Positions 6,641-16,877 of a stretch of DNA of 52,005 nucleotides are shown one piece after another. Position 1 is the first letter of the stretch, and each line of letters opens with the position of its first letter. The notes under the pieces were generated by a model. The model saw only the letters and a list, made by a program, of their open reading frames with translations. It did no database searches and was not told where the DNA came from. The stretch comes from a virus, in IMG/VR virus record IMGVR_UViG_3300009080_000014, positions 1 through 52,005 of that record. One strand, written 5' to 3'. Both the position numbers and the translations under genes were made by a program.

Positions 6641-7776
6641 TGTATAATTTAAATAGCAATAATGTTAACCTCTTTAGCAAGAAATCTGGTGATCTATCGA
6701 AACCAGAAGGAGCTGTTCCAGTTCGGGTAGTTGATATAATACTAGACGACACTCACCCAGAATGGGATAAGTATGGAAAGATGGAATCTTTAGGAGCTAT
6801 TAAATACAGAGTGATAGGTGAATTTGGAGATGAATCAGATCCTTTACTACTAGATGTAGCGTATCCTATGAATTTCAACTTTAAAGCATACCCGCTATTA
6901 AATGAGATTGTATTACTTCAATCAGCACCTGCTATAGATAGAGATGAAGCAAATGCAGATAACTCCCGTGCTTACTATACATCAATTGTTAACTTATGGA
7001 ATAATCCACATGTAAATGCATTTCCTGATACTCAACAGGGAATAGAAGATTTAGGTTACAATTACGAAGATAAAGCTAATGTAGCACCTCTACAGCCATT
7101 CCAAGGTGACCTAACTATAGAAGGTAGACAAGGACAAACTATAAGATTTACAGGAGTAGATCACGATAAGATGTTTGTAGAGAATGATGATCAGAAACCT
7201 ATTACTATTATAAGTAACGGTAAAAGTGGAGCATCTCCTGACTCTACAGTGGTTGAGAATATTAATGATGACCCTGCTTCTATATATTTAGTAGAGGATC
7301 ACGAAATTAAAATAAGCCAAGCAAATAAGAAACGTAAAGCTTGGGAAAGCGCTCCTGATGAAGGAGATGTATATAAAGGTTCTCAAGTAATGATTAACTC
7401 AGGGAGATTATTCTTTAATGCTAAAGAAGAGAATATACTTCTTTCAGCAGCTGAAGATATAGGAGGTAATGCTGCAAGAGTAAGTTTTGACGGAGAAGAG
7501 TATGTCGCAGTAGATGCTACTAAAGTATACTTAGGAACAGCAGCCTTTAAAGAGAAAGAACCTGTTCTACTTGGAGCAACAACACAAGACTGGATGAGAG
7601 ATTTATTATCTGAGCTACAAAGGCTAGGTAAGGCTTTAGCAGCCGTCTCAACTGCAGGTTCATCAGCACCAGGTTTAGCACAGATAAAATCCCATGGAGC
7701 ATCCATGGCAGGACCTTTAGGTTCTATAAAAAAAGCAATAGACGATTTAGATTCAATTAAAGTATTTACAGAGTAG
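6640..7776 (+). CDS. Baseplate central spike / hub protein, gp5-like
   Basis: The N-terminal third (about residues 25-110) fits an OB-fold with a Val-rich strand (VPVRVVDIILDD) and YRVIGEF. It is followed by the FQGDLTIEGRQGQTIRF segment typical of gp5/VgrG-type spikes just before the beta-helix. The middle has short repeated strands (INSGRLFFNAKEENILLSA); the C-terminus is helical. At 378 residues it is shorter than T4 gp5 (575), and I see no lysozyme domain between OB-fold and helix. It would trimerise as the membrane-piercing tip. The neighbouring gp25 and gp6 genes support the call. Confidence 0.75.
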   Translation: MYNLNSNNVNLFSKKSGDLSKPEGAVPVRVVDIILDDTHPEWDKYGKMESLGAIKYRVIGEFGDESDPLLLDVAYPMNFNFKAYPLLNEIVLLQSAPAIDRDEANADNSRAYYTSIVNLWNNPHVNAFPDTQQGIEDLGYNYEDKANVAPLQPFQGDLTIEGRQGQTIRFTGVDHDKMFVENDDQKPITIISNGKSGASPDSTVVENINDDPASIYLVEDHEIKISQANKKRKAWESAPDEGDVYKGSQVMINSGRLFFNAKEENILLSAAEDIGGNAARVSFDGEEYVAVDATKVYLGTAAFKEKEPVLLGATTQDWMRDLLSELQRLGKALAAVSTAGSSAPGLAQIKSHGASMAGPLGSIKKAIDDLDSIKVFTE

Positions 7777-7777
7777 T

Positions 7778-9331
7778 ATGCCATTTGAAAAGTTTAAACC
7801 ACCAAAGTTACACGGAGTTATCGGTTCACAAGTCGGTAAGATGAACGGTGTAGTATTATCTAAAGGACTATCAGCAACATCACAAGCTGCAAATTCTTTA
7901 AGAAAACCTGAATGTCCATCTCCAGCTGAACTAGCTCAGATAACAACTAAGCTTGCTGGACTAGCAGCTCTATCAGGAGCCCTGTCATCTAACTTAGGTG
8001 CATTTGCTGCATTACCTGCAGCTATAAAAGGACCTGTAAGTGGAATTTTAGCAGTTGTCAATACTATTATTAAACTACCTGTACCTCAAGCAATAGGTAT
8101 TCCTCCAGGCCCAGCCGGGGGTTTAATTATAGGGCTTCCAACAGCATTTACAACCAACTTTGCTGATATATTAAATTTAATGAAAGAGTTTGCTATTGCA
8201 ATGCTAATAACAGCTGATTCAATAGAAGGAGTTTTAACAAGTGTTGCAAGCTCAACATCAAGTATGAATGCTAGAGTAGCAGAAATAGCACCAACTGTAG
8301 CAGTCTGTAAGATATGTAATACTGCAAAAGCTAAACTAACAAAACCTCAACTACAAGCATTAGGTATAGTTGACGCTGACGGTAACAACGTACTAGATGG
8401 ATTTGGAGCTTCTGTTCTACAGGAAGAGAATACAGATTCTCCTAAAGGTAAAATAGAAAAAGATTTAGCTAAGAAGGTAAATTTAGCCTCAATTGCTCTA
8501 AAAGGAAGTAAAAGTATAAGTGATTTTCCTAGTGCTGGAGCTAAGTTAAATATAATGAAAGAAGGAGATGCTTTTAGATTACCTGTTGAAAAAGACGGAG
8601 ATAAGGTAATTAATAAGTTTGCAGTAATAACATCTACAGGAGAAGTAAGTAAAGCAGGTGTACCTATAAAGAAAGTTAATGTAGTTGAATTAGATATTAA
8701 CTCTAAAGGATTAACCGGAAAAGCAAAAGCATTTAGACAGATAGATCTTGTTCTTAAGAATATTTCTGATACACTTTCAAAAACAGATACATCAGATGGT
8801 AGGTTAAAAGATAGTAAATCTAATGAGAATCAGAAGAATAAATCAGGAAATAGGTTAAACGAATTTGATAATTTCTCAAAAGATAAAAACATCGACCCTA
8901 ACTCAGCTAATAACAACTCTAACGGTAATAATGGTAGCTCTAATAGTAATGGTAGTAACTCTATATCAGGTGGAAACAGTAACTTAGATTCTACAAACGG
9001 TATTAGAGAGAGTATTGGTAAGATTCGTGGAAACATAACCGATTCTATCCCATTAGAAATACTAAAGGAACTTAAAGATGAATTATCAAAATTAAATTCT
9101 CCGTTAGTACAGAAAGAATCTAAATCAGCAGAAGAATCAAGCGAAACATTTTACAAGGGATTTAACCTGAAGATACAAAGAACACCAGAATCTCCAGTCT
9201 TAGCACCAAGGCACTTTGCCTCTGCTTTAAAGAATGGAAAGATAGTAATAAAAGGACCTAATTCCTATAGTTCTTCAAAAGAAGTACTTTTAGAAGAAAT
9301 AAAATTTAGAATAGACAATCAACTTTCTTAA
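7778..9331 (+). CDS. Probable baseplate-associated structural protein, 517 aa
   Basis: Starts MPFEKFKPPKLHGVIGSQVG, one base after the spike gene. Residues 40-170 are rich in Ala, Leu, Gly and Pro with long hydrophobic helices (including IGIPPGPAGGLIIGLP) that could look membrane-like. A CKIC pair lies near residue 178. Residues about 350-410 are an Asn/Ser/Gly low-complexity linker, and the end is a compact segment (NGKIVIKGPNSY). It sits between spike and gp25 genes, so a role in the baseplate hub or in tape-measure or spike attachment is likely. I do not recognise a family, and the linker makes domain fusion plausible. Confidence 0.65.
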   Translation: MPFEKFKPPKLHGVIGSQVGKMNGVVLSKGLSATSQAANSLRKPECPSPAELAQITTKLAGLAALSGALSSNLGAFAALPAAIKGPVSGILAVVNTIIKLPVPQAIGIPPGPAGGLIIGLPTAFTTNFADILNLMKEFAIAMLITADSIEGVLTSVASSTSSMNARVAEIAPTVAVCKICNTAKAKLTKPQLQALGIVDADGNNVLDGFGASVLQEENTDSPKGKIEKDLAKKVNLASIALKGSKSISDFPSAGAKLNIMKEGDAFRLPVEKDGDKVINKFAVITSTGEVSKAGVPIKKVNVVELDINSKGLTGKAKAFRQIDLVLKNISDTLSKTDTSDGRLKDSKSNENQKNKSGNRLNEFDNFSKDKNIDPNSANNNSNGNNGSSNSNGSNSISGGNSNLDSTNGIRESIGKIRGNITDSIPLEILKELKDELSKLNSPLVQKESKSAEESSETFYKGFNLKIQRTPESPVLAPRHFASALKNGKIVIKGPNSYSSSKEVLLEEIKFRIDNQLS

Positions 9332-9337
9332 CTTAAC

Positions 9338-9347
9338 TATTTATATA
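9338..9347 (+). promoter_or_regulatory. Candidate late motif TATTTATATA, abutting a start codon
   Basis: TATTTATATAT runs directly into the ATG at 9349. If it is a -10 box, transcription from it would begin at or after that ATG, so either the gene's real start is further down, or this copy serves downstream genes, or the motif acts differently from a -10 box. Confidence 0.4.
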
Positions 9348-9348
9348 T

Positions 9349-9774
9349 ATGAAACTCGATCAATTAAGGACAATTATACGGGAAGAAGTTAGAGCAGCGT
9401 TTAAGGAGGAGTTACAAGAGGTATTAACTGAAGCAGTTAAAATAGCTAGTAACCCAAAACAGACGTTCTATAACCAACCTCCAACACCAATAGAGGTAGC
9501 TAAACAGCAACCTACTAAATATAACCCTATTGCAAGTAGTACACAACATAATACATTAGATGAAATGCTTTCAATGACTAAAGCTGGAATGACACCGGCC
9601 GAATATAACAATATAGTCGGCTCTACACCTCCTTCTACCTCAGCAAAGATGGCATCTCAATTAGGGATGCAAGATAAATCACTACCGGGGATAGATATAT
9701 CAAATTTAGATTTTGTAGGTAAAGCAAAACAGGTGCTAGATGCATCCTATAAAAAAGATAAAATAAGAATATAG
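9349..9774 (+). CDS. Hypothetical protein with (I/L)-x-E N-terminal segment, 141 aa
   Basis: Starts MKLDQLRTIIREEVRAAF, an amphipathic charged helix with I-R-E at residues 10-12 and a second L-T-E-A site at about 27-30. The rest is Pro/Gln/Thr-rich and probably disordered, with a helical end (AKQVLDASYKKDKIRI). The N-terminus resembles the tag shared by many accessory proteins after 27280. It lies five bases before the gp25 gene in the baseplate cluster, so it may be a minor virion component. Function unknown. Confidence 0.7.
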   Translation: MKLDQLRTIIREEVRAAFKEELQEVLTEAVKIASNPKQTFYNQPPTPIEVAKQQPTKYNPIASSTQHNTLDEMLSMTKAGMTPAEYNNIVGSTPPSTSAKMASQLGMQDKSLPGIDISNLDFVGKAKQVLDASYKKDKIRI

Positions 9775-9778
9775 TAAT

Positions 9779-10189
9779 ATGGCATTTGAAGTTAGAAAAA
9801 TAAACCCCTTAGACTTACAACCTAGGAAAGCAGTAGGTATAAACATACCCTTTACTGCCAAAACAGCGTTTAGTTCTAACTATCAAACTAAAGATGCTAT
9901 TAAGAATAACCTTATTAACTACTTCTTAACCGGTAGGAATGAAAGGTACTTAAATCCATTATTTGGATTTGGACTTAGAAACGAGTTATTTGAAAATATT
10001 ACAGAAGAAAAATTGGATGCATTAGATGCTAGAGCAAGAGAAGCTTTAAGAGTGTACTTTCCAAAGGTTGTACCAAAACAAATAAAATTAACATCAGACC
10101 CTGATATGAATACAATTGGATTTTATCTTGAATACTCTATTGCAGATACAGGAATTGATGATGAATTGTTAATAAACGTATCAACATAA
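9779..10189 (+). CDS. Baseplate wedge protein, gp25-like
   Basis: A 136-residue protein close in length to T4 gp25 (132). It has the family pattern: an early YQTKDAIKNNLINYFLTG helix, the conserved GRNERYLNPLFGFGL turn, a helix with ALDARAREALRVYFP and a final beta-strand pair ending in ELLINVST. Gp25 belongs to the wedge core with gp6 and helps trigger sheath polymerisation. Its stop codon overlaps the ATG of the gp6-like gene, as expected for partners made in fixed ratio. Confidence 0.85.
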   Translation: MAFEVRKINPLDLQPRKAVGINIPFTAKTAFSSNYQTKDAIKNNLINYFLTGRNERYLNPLFGFGLRNELFENITEEKLDALDARAREALRVYFPKVVPKQIKLTSDPDMNTIGFYLEYSIADTGIDDELLINVST

Positions 10190-12000
10190 TGGCAGAAACT
10201 AGAGACATAAAATACATAAATAAGAACTTTGACGACTTTAGGAGTCAATTAGTGGAGTATGCTAAGTCATATTTCCCTGATTCTTATAATGACTTTTCAC
10301 CGACATCACCCGGTCTAATGTTAATAGAGATGGCATCTTACGTAGGAGATGTAATGTCATTTTACCAAGATACACAGCTACAGGAAACCTTTCTTCAACA
10401 CGCTAAGAACCCTGCTAATCTATATTCTCTAGCCTATATGATGGGCTATAAACCTAAAGCTACAAATGTAGCAGAAGTTGAATTAACAGTAACACAGAAT
10501 GTAGATGCTATCGGTATACAAGCTAAACCAGATTTTGATCAAGCAATTACTGTTGCAGAAAATAGTACAATTAAAGCTACAACTAAAGATCAGACTGTTT
10601 TCTTAATGACTAATAAGGTTGATTTTAACTTTTCAAGTTCTTATGACCCTACTGAAATAACAGTAAGCGCATTAACTGATGGTCAACCTTCTGAATTCCT
10701 ACTTAAAAAGACCACAAAAGCATTTTCAGGAAAAATAAAAACTATATCAGAATCATTTACAACATCAGAAAAATTTGCGACACTAAATATAGAAGAAGAA
10801 GATATAGTAGGTATATTAGATATTACAGATAGCGATGGTAACTTATGGTACGAGGTTCCTTTTTTAGGACAGGATACAGTATTTGTTGGTGAGACAAATA
10901 TAACACAAGATAAAGCACTTGCTCCAAATGTACTTAAATTAAAAAGAGTCCCAAGACGATTTGTAACTAGACTAACCTCAACCGGAGTTCTACAAATACA
11001 GTTTGGAGCAGGTATTAGCACAGAAAATAACGAAGAGTTTTTACCGGACCCTAACACAATAGCATACCAGACAAGAGGAGAGTTACCTAGATTAGATGTA
11101 GCTTATGATCCATCAAACTTTCTATTTACTAAATCATACGGATTAGCTCCTTCTAATACAACTCTAACTATACGTTATATTATTGGAGGAGGAGTAAAAG
11201 CCAATGCACCTGCAAACACAATAAACTCTATAGATGTAATAACAACATCTGCAAATGATTCATCAAAAGTTTCATCATTAGCTTTCAACAACTTAACTCC
11301 TGCTTTAGGAGGAAGAGATGGAGATACAGTAGAAGAGCTAAGAGAGAATAGTATAAGAGCTTATGCAGAACAGAAAAGAGTAGTAACACTCCAGGATTAT
11401 GCAGTAAGGTCCCTATCACTTCCACCACAATATGGTTCTATAGCTAAAATATTTGCTACACAAGACCATACAGAATCTAGCAGCAAATCAGCTTTAGGTA
11501 TGAATAGTTTAGCATTAGCTCTATACGTACTTGCATTTGATAATAACGGACATTTAGTACCTGCTTCAAAAACACTAAAAGATAATATTAAAGGATATTT
11601 ATCAGAGTATATGATGCTTACTGATGCTGTAGACTTAAAAGACGCTTTTGTAGTTAATATTGGAATTAAGTTTGAGATTATAACTTTACCTAATTTTCAA
11701 TCAAGAGACGTACTATTAAAATGTACAGAGAAACTTAAATCTCTGTTTGCTAAAGACAAACTAACAATTAACCAACCTATTAATATATCATCCTTATATA
11801 CCCAATTAGATAGAATACCAGGAGTACAGACAGTAAAAAGTATTAAACTAGACAATAAAGCAGGAGGTAAGTATAGTGAATTTGGATACGATACAAGAGG
11901 AGCAACAAGAAACAATGTTCTTTATCCTTCTTACGACCCTTGTTGTTTTGAAGTTAAGTATCCTAATCAAGATATAGAAGGTAGAGTAACAACATTATAG
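10189..12000 (+). CDS. Baseplate wedge protein, gp6-like
   Basis: A 603-residue protein (T4 gp6 is 660). The N-terminal region carries the family signature SPTSPGLMLIEMASYVGD followed by FYQDTQLQETFLQHAKNP and LAYMMGYKPK. The middle is beta-rich; near residues 370-430 the baseplate J-like region appears (GGRDGDTVEELRENSIRAYA ... RVVTLQDYAVRSL). Gp6 dimers form the wedge core ring with gp25 and gp7. The neighbouring gp25 gene and the T4-like order make this one of the firmest calls here. Confidence 0.88.
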   Translation: MAETRDIKYINKNFDDFRSQLVEYAKSYFPDSYNDFSPTSPGLMLIEMASYVGDVMSFYQDTQLQETFLQHAKNPANLYSLAYMMGYKPKATNVAEVELTVTQNVDAIGIQAKPDFDQAITVAENSTIKATTKDQTVFLMTNKVDFNFSSSYDPTEITVSALTDGQPSEFLLKKTTKAFSGKIKTISESFTTSEKFATLNIEEEDIVGILDITDSDGNLWYEVPFLGQDTVFVGETNITQDKALAPNVLKLKRVPRRFVTRLTSTGVLQIQFGAGISTENNEEFLPDPNTIAYQTRGELPRLDVAYDPSNFLFTKSYGLAPSNTTLTIRYIIGGGVKANAPANTINSIDVITTSANDSSKVSSLAFNNLTPALGGRDGDTVEELRENSIRAYAEQKRVVTLQDYAVRSLSLPPQYGSIAKIFATQDHTESSSKSALGMNSLALALYVLAFDNNGHLVPASKTLKDNIKGYLSEYMMLTDAVDLKDAFVVNIGIKFEIITLPNFQSRDVLLKCTEKLKSLFAKDKLTINQPINISSLYTQLDRIPGVQTVKSIKLDNKAGGKYSEFGYDTRGATRNNVLYPSYDPCCFEVKYPNQDIEGRVTTL

Positions 12001-12001
12001 A

Positions 12002-13051
12002 ATGGCAATATATAGAATTTACCCAGAGAAAGACACAACAGTACTCAGTAAACCTGACGTAGCAGGACTATACGGAAATGCTGGATTAGATGAAATATTA
12101 GAACTTCGTTCATACCCTGATGATGATGGAATAGGACGTTCAAGCCGGATACTAATCAAATTCTCAGATAATGATATTTCAAATGCGTTATCTACAAAGA
12201 TATCCGGCTCCTATTCTGCCTCATTACACATGTACTTAGCAGATGCTACTCAATTACCTCAGTTATATACAGTAGAGACTAGTCCATTAACTAAATCATG
12301 GATACAGGGTACCGGTAAAGCAGGTGATACCCCAACAAACACTACCGGAGTATCGTGGACTTTAACAGGTGGTTCTAATTTATGGTCAACACCTGGATGT
12401 GATTATACTGAAGGAGCTAATACAACATCACAAGCCTTTTCTTTAACAGCAGATTTAGATATAGATTTAGATGTAACAGGGTTTATAAACTCTGTAGAGA
12501 GTGGATCTATTGATAACCATGGGCTTATAGTTAAGTTTGCCGATAGTCAAGAAAATGAAACTACATCTTCAATAAACTTAAAATACTTTAGCAGTAATAG
12601 TAGTACAATTTTTCCACCGTACTTAGAATTTAAATGGGACGATAGTAAGTACGACAGTACCCTTAATGAACTTTCAACAGACATATCAACGGTAAGTATT
12701 AAAAACCATAAGGAAAAATATATAGACTCTGATATAAGTAGGTTTAGACTATCAGCAAGACCTAAGTACCCAACAAGGACTTTTACCACAGGATCTATAT
12801 ATAAAACAGAATATAAACTACCGGAAAATTCCTACTATGCTATTAAAGATGAGTATAGCGAAGAAATGATTATTGACTTTGATAGTACATATACTAAGAT
12901 AAGTGCTGATAATACCAGTAGTTACTTTGACATACATATGGATACATTACAGCCAGAAAGATACTATAGACTTCTAGTTAAGACTACATTAGACGGTAGC
13001 ACAGTAGTGTTGGATAATAAAAATGTGTTTAAAGTAGTTAGAAATGGGTAG
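12002..13051 (+). CDS. Tail/baseplate structural protein with DNRLRE-like domain, 349 aa
   Basis: The first 200 residues read like a DNRLRE/CBM96-type beta-sandwich: a PEKDTTVLSKP start, GRSSRILIKFS, then the Trp-containing loop around SWIQGTGKAGDTPTNTTGVS and LWSTPGCDYTEG. The second half is another beta-rich segment ending in YRLLVKTTLDGSTVV. It lies two bases after the gp6 gene and overlaps the next gene by eight bases, so it is a virion protein, probably on the outer wedge. Sugar or surface binding is suggested by the domain but unproven. Confidence 0.6.
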   Translation: MAIYRIYPEKDTTVLSKPDVAGLYGNAGLDEILELRSYPDDDGIGRSSRILIKFSDNDISNALSTKISGSYSASLHMYLADATQLPQLYTVETSPLTKSWIQGTGKAGDTPTNTTGVSWTLTGGSNLWSTPGCDYTEGANTTSQAFSLTADLDIDLDVTGFINSVESGSIDNHGLIVKFADSQENETTSSINLKYFSSNSSTIFPPYLEFKWDDSKYDSTLNELSTDISTVSIKNHKEKYIDSDISRFRLSARPKYPTRTFTTGSIYKTEYKLPENSYYAIKDEYSEEMIIDFDSTYTKISADNTSSYFDIHMDTLQPERYYRLLVKTTLDGSTVVLDNKNVFKVVRNG

Positions 13052-13415
13052 TAATATAAAGATACAAAAAACAGTATACGCAAAAGAATCCTTCGGAAAA
13101 GTTGTAGATAGGGAATTTAAATCGTTTATTACTGAAGAGGAAGAGGTAACAGTAAAGACAGTAGAACAGTTTTTTAAAGACTATGAAGAATTATATTTAG
13201 ATATACCGCTTGAAGGAGAAGGTAAATCTCATAAATACTTAATAGAAAGAAGTAGTGAATTAGTAGAGATACAAGAAGCATTACTAGACATACAACCTCT
13301 ACTAGATGAAATAGCAGAATTAAGAGATCAGCTTTTAGAAGCTAACAAAAAAGTAGTTGACTTAGAAATATCACTTGCAAATACAAAAGCTGGAATAGAC
13401 GATGGCGGGAACTAA
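13044..13415 (+). CDS. Small coiled-coil structural protein, 123 aa
   Basis: An N-terminal basic beta-like part (residues 1-35) is followed by a long acidic helix (LVEIQEALLDIQPLLDEIAELRDQLLEANKKVVDLEISL) with heptad spacing, so it probably oligomerises. It is overlapped by both neighbours (8 bases upstream, 14 downstream), which points to a partner of the 1154-residue tail protein that follows. No family is recognised. Confidence 0.7.
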   Translation: MGSNIKIQKTVYAKESFGKVVDREFKSFITEEEEVTVKTVEQFFKDYEELYLDIPLEGEGKSHKYLIERSSELVEIQEALLDIQPLLDEIAELRDQLLEANKKVVDLEISLANTKAGIDDGGN

Positions 13416-16400
13416 ATACATAGTAAACCAAGTAGAAAATATTAACTACGATACTAAGTCCGAACTTAAAGTTAAGGATAAGGAATTAGTAGGTCCGTTT
13501 TCTATTAATAACCTTTATAATAGTAGTGTTGATTTTATAGACCTACATTTTTATACATTAGATCGGGTACTCCTTAAGTCCCAAATAAACTATGTAGGCG
13601 CAAGTCAATCTAAGCTATCCGCAGGAGCAGGAAAATCAGGAGCATCTAACTTAGAGATAGATCCAGCAAATGATGCAGCAGCAAACGGCTATAGAAATGG
13701 AGACATAGTACTAAGTTACAATTTCCTATCAGATTTATTTTCTGATTCAACTATACCTAAACAATTCTTTTTAGAAGAAACTTCTAGTGACAATACAGAA
13801 ATAAGGTTACTTACTTTAGAGTTATCTAATGAAGACTTAGATTTAAGAGTACAGCAAATTAAAGCTAAACTTGAAAATAATTCTTACTTTTCAGATTTAA
13901 AATTAGATTTCGGTAAAAATAATATATATTCTATAATTAACATAGATGTACAGGAGTATAAAAATAACGTTTCTCTTGTATTAAAATTATACGAACCACT
14001 ACCTAATACCTGGGAGAAGAAATCTCTTTGTAGAGTCTTAGAAACTATAGCAGATACAGTTAGCTTCACTGTTAACACTGAGGTGATACCTGATGAAATT
14101 AAAATTCCATCGCTGAAAGGTCCAAACTTCGATGTAGAGCTATCCAAAGAAAATAATAACCCAACAGAATTCTTCAACTACGACGAATTATTTAGCTTTC
14201 CAGTCACAAGTTCGTACTATTCACTATACTCTATGTTTAACGAGAATAGTGCTCAAATTAGTATTAACCATTCTGACTACTCAGACTTTATACATTTCTC
14301 ATCAGCAGAAGAAAGACTTCGAAATTTTAAGTATAAACTTGAATTAATAGAATCATACGAAGGGAGTATAGCTACAATTGAAAGCACCGGATACGCTAAA
14401 ATAGGTATATCAGGAAGTAGGGAATACTATAGTGGATTACTTAAAGGAATTGTAGAAAACTTTGATCACTACGATAGGTTTTTATATTACGAAAGCGGCT
14501 CTCATGCATGGCCTAAATCAAATAATAAGCCTCCATACGTTAACCAGAATAGTAATTCAGCAGAATCAGTTGAGTGGTTTATAAAGCAGACAGAGTTAGC
14601 TGATGTATACGATAACTTAAATGACGACGTATTAACAAATACTCTTCCTTTATATGTAAGAGATGATGAATCAAATGAACCAGTTATTATGTTTACTCAT
14701 ATGATTGGTCAACATTTTGATAATCTTTGGATATACTTTAAAGCAGTCTCCGATAAGTACGATGCTGATAACAGATTAGATTTCGGTATATCGAAAGACT
14801 TAGTTCGAGATGCAATCGAAAGTTTTGGTTATAACCTATACAATAGCAATAAAAGTCTCCAGAATCTATTCTCTGCATTCGTTGGAGAATCCTACGATTC
14901 CGGAAGTACAGGAGAGGTAATTAATAGTTATAGACAAATCACCTCAGGAAGTGGGTTAGATTATCTTCAACCAATGCCTGAAGACAATTACCAGAAAGAG
15001 GTATACAAACGTATTTACCACAATCTTCCTTACTTAACTAAAGCTAAGGGAACACATAGAGGGTTAAGAGCCTTAATTAATTGCTTCGGTATACCTGAAA
15101 ACTTATTAACGATAAAACAAAAAGGTGGTGCTGAAGTCGGTACAGGCCGTTTTTTCTCTATTCAACAAGAAGTTACTAGTTCACTAGATAAGTTGAGATT
15201 AGAGAATACTGGTTCACTAGTTACTGGAAGTACACTTTCTCTCTATACGAGTATAGCTAAAAAAGAAAATAAGTACACTGATGATTTACATGAAATAGAA
15301 GTAGGATTTGATATTGCACAACCTACTAATGATATAATAAAATTAAAGTATAGCGGCAGTTATAACTACGACGACTACATAGGTGACCCAAGAGAATCTA
15401 ACTCAGATAAATACTATCTTCTAGATAAATTTTGCGAAGAAACTTTTGATAGGGATTTTTCTCCTTACAACTTCTGGCAATGGGTAGTTCTACGATGGGA
15501 AGATAGTGATAAAGATGTAAGAGGTAATGTAGTTAAAGACCGTTGGAAGTGGAATGACGAACTTGCAAACTACAGAGAACCGACAGACTATATTAGATTA
15601 ATAAAGTTTTTTGATAACGTTATATTTAGATTAGTTAAGGAATTTATTCCTGCTAGGTCTAGTGCTACCACAGGTGTTATAGTACGTTCACATATACTCC
15701 ATAGAAGTAAAGCAAAACAGGTACAGGTATCATATAGAGATGAACTCATTACCGGTTCAATAAACCTACTCAACATAACAGGATCAAGTGGAGATGCTTT
15801 CGGTAAAGCTAATAAACACCCCTACACTACTAATTACAATAGTACAGTTGTTTCACCAATAGGTGAAATACCTAGGAACATGACTAGTGAAGAACCTCGA
15901 ATGACAGGTGAATTTAGCGGCTCTACAATATCAGTAACAAAATCTGGAGAGCTAAACAAAAATAACCGATTCAAAAGTCAGCAACAACCTACTATTCTTT
16001 TTAATGTAAGGGCATTTAATCAAGCAACTATTATACCTTTAGCGTGTGATATTTCATTGGAAGTAACAGACTTAGGAGAGTATTTAGCTTTTCATATTAT
16101 TAGAGACACACCCGCAGGCAGTGTAGCATTAGGTAGTGGCGCTTTAAAACTTAAATACCCAGTCGTTTCAAGTACCCCATTCCAAGAGATGAATGAAAAA
16201 CTCGAGTATACGTTTCCTAGAGCACTTTCCGAATCTTGGCTTTCAGTACCGATAGTAGTTGAAGTAGAAACTCAAATAGGAGAGTTTGTAGGATGGTCTA
16301 CGGATGATCAAGGAAATGTTCCTTACAGTAGTAATTATAACGGAGCACAATACCCAGAATTACTATTATCAGGATATGATAATACTGTCTCACAGTTTGA

Positions 16401-16866
16401 ATACTATGCTAAATTTAAAACATCTGCTCCGACAAATACATCATCAGTCCTTACAATGCAAGTATGTAATTCTAATTCTGCAAAAGACGATAATTTTAAA
16501 GTATTTCTTAACGGTACCGATATTGGCGATTTAGATTTAAGTCAAAATGCACAGGTAGGTGGTTTATTTATTGCAACAAATAATAATGGTCTAACGACAG
16601 ATGATAGTAATAGCAATTTTGAATGCCCAATGGAGTTAATGACAGTACATCGCTTTGATCCTAACATCTTAACTAAAGGTAGGAATAAAATCGAAATGAT
16701 AAACACACAGAATAACAACAACGGTAACTACGGAACATTTGAAATAACATATTATGAAGAAGATCCAGGCGGTAGTAATATTCTACACTCCCCAGTTTCT
16801 ATAGTTAGTTTAACATTTAATCCACCTCCAGGTGGTAATGAAGTATTATATTTTGACTTAGGTTAG
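13402..16866 (+). CDS. Large baseplate/tail protein in the gp7-gp8 position, 1154 aa
   Basis: The central part (about residues 430-580) has a distinctive helical domain: FTHMIGQHFDNLWIYFKAVS, then YQKEVYKRIYHNLPYLTKAK and GTHRGLRALINCFGIPENLL. That last segment is widespread in large tail proteins of marine and Bacteroidetes phages. Both flanks are beta-rich. It follows the gp6-like gene and has a length similar to T4 gp7 (1032), so a peripheral wedge role is the best guess. Exact homology to gp7 cannot be shown from the sequence alone; an outer-tail or fibre-attachment protein is possible. Confidence 0.6.
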   Translation: MAGTKYIVNQVENINYDTKSELKVKDKELVGPFSINNLYNSSVDFIDLHFYTLDRVLLKSQINYVGASQSKLSAGAGKSGASNLEIDPANDAAANGYRNGDIVLSYNFLSDLFSDSTIPKQFFLEETSSDNTEIRLLTLELSNEDLDLRVQQIKAKLENNSYFSDLKLDFGKNNIYSIINIDVQEYKNNVSLVLKLYEPLPNTWEKKSLCRVLETIADTVSFTVNTEVIPDEIKIPSLKGPNFDVELSKENNNPTEFFNYDELFSFPVTSSYYSLYSMFNENSAQISINHSDYSDFIHFSSAEERLRNFKYKLELIESYEGSIATIESTGYAKIGISGSREYYSGLLKGIVENFDHYDRFLYYESGSHAWPKSNNKPPYVNQNSNSAESVEWFIKQTELADVYDNLNDDVLTNTLPLYVRDDESNEPVIMFTHMIGQHFDNLWIYFKAVSDKYDADNRLDFGISKDLVRDAIESFGYNLYNSNKSLQNLFSAFVGESYDSGSTGEVINSYRQITSGSGLDYLQPMPEDNYQKEVYKRIYHNLPYLTKAKGTHRGLRALINCFGIPENLLTIKQKGGAEVGTGRFFSIQQEVTSSLDKLRLENTGSLVTGSTLSLYTSIAKKENKYTDDLHEIEVGFDIAQPTNDIIKLKYSGSYNYDDYIGDPRESNSDKYYLLDKFCEETFDRDFSPYNFWQWVVLRWEDSDKDVRGNVVKDRWKWNDELANYREPTDYIRLIKFFDNVIFRLVKEFIPARSSATTGVIVRSHILHRSKAKQVQVSYRDELITGSINLLNITGSSGDAFGKANKHPYTTNYNSTVVSPIGEIPRNMTSEEPRMTGEFSGSTISVTKSGELNKNNRFKSQQQPTILFNVRAFNQATIIPLACDISLEVTDLGEYLAFHIIRDTPAGSVALGSGALKLKYPVVSSTPFQEMNEKLEYTFPRALSESWLSVPIVVEVETQIGEFVGWSTDDQGNVPYSSNYNGAQYPELLLSGYDNTVSQFEYYAKFKTSAPTNTSSVLTMQVCNSNSAKDDNFKVFLNGTDIGDLDLSQNAQVGGLFIATNNNGLTTDDSNSNFECPMELMTVHRFDPNILTKGRNKIEMINTQNNNNGNYGTFEITYYEEDPGGSNILHSPVSIVSLTFNPPPGGNEVLYFDLG

Positions 16867-16877
16867 TGAAACTAAAA

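Noticed and set aside
7383-7784. Minus-strand frame of 133 codons
   Set aside because: It is antisense to the well-supported spike gene and has no promoter or start context on the minus strand.
16304-16534. Plus-strand frame of 76 codons inside the 1154-aa gene
   Set aside because: It lies wholly within a well-supported gene and has composition typical of an out-of-frame reading (many His, Ile, Tyr).
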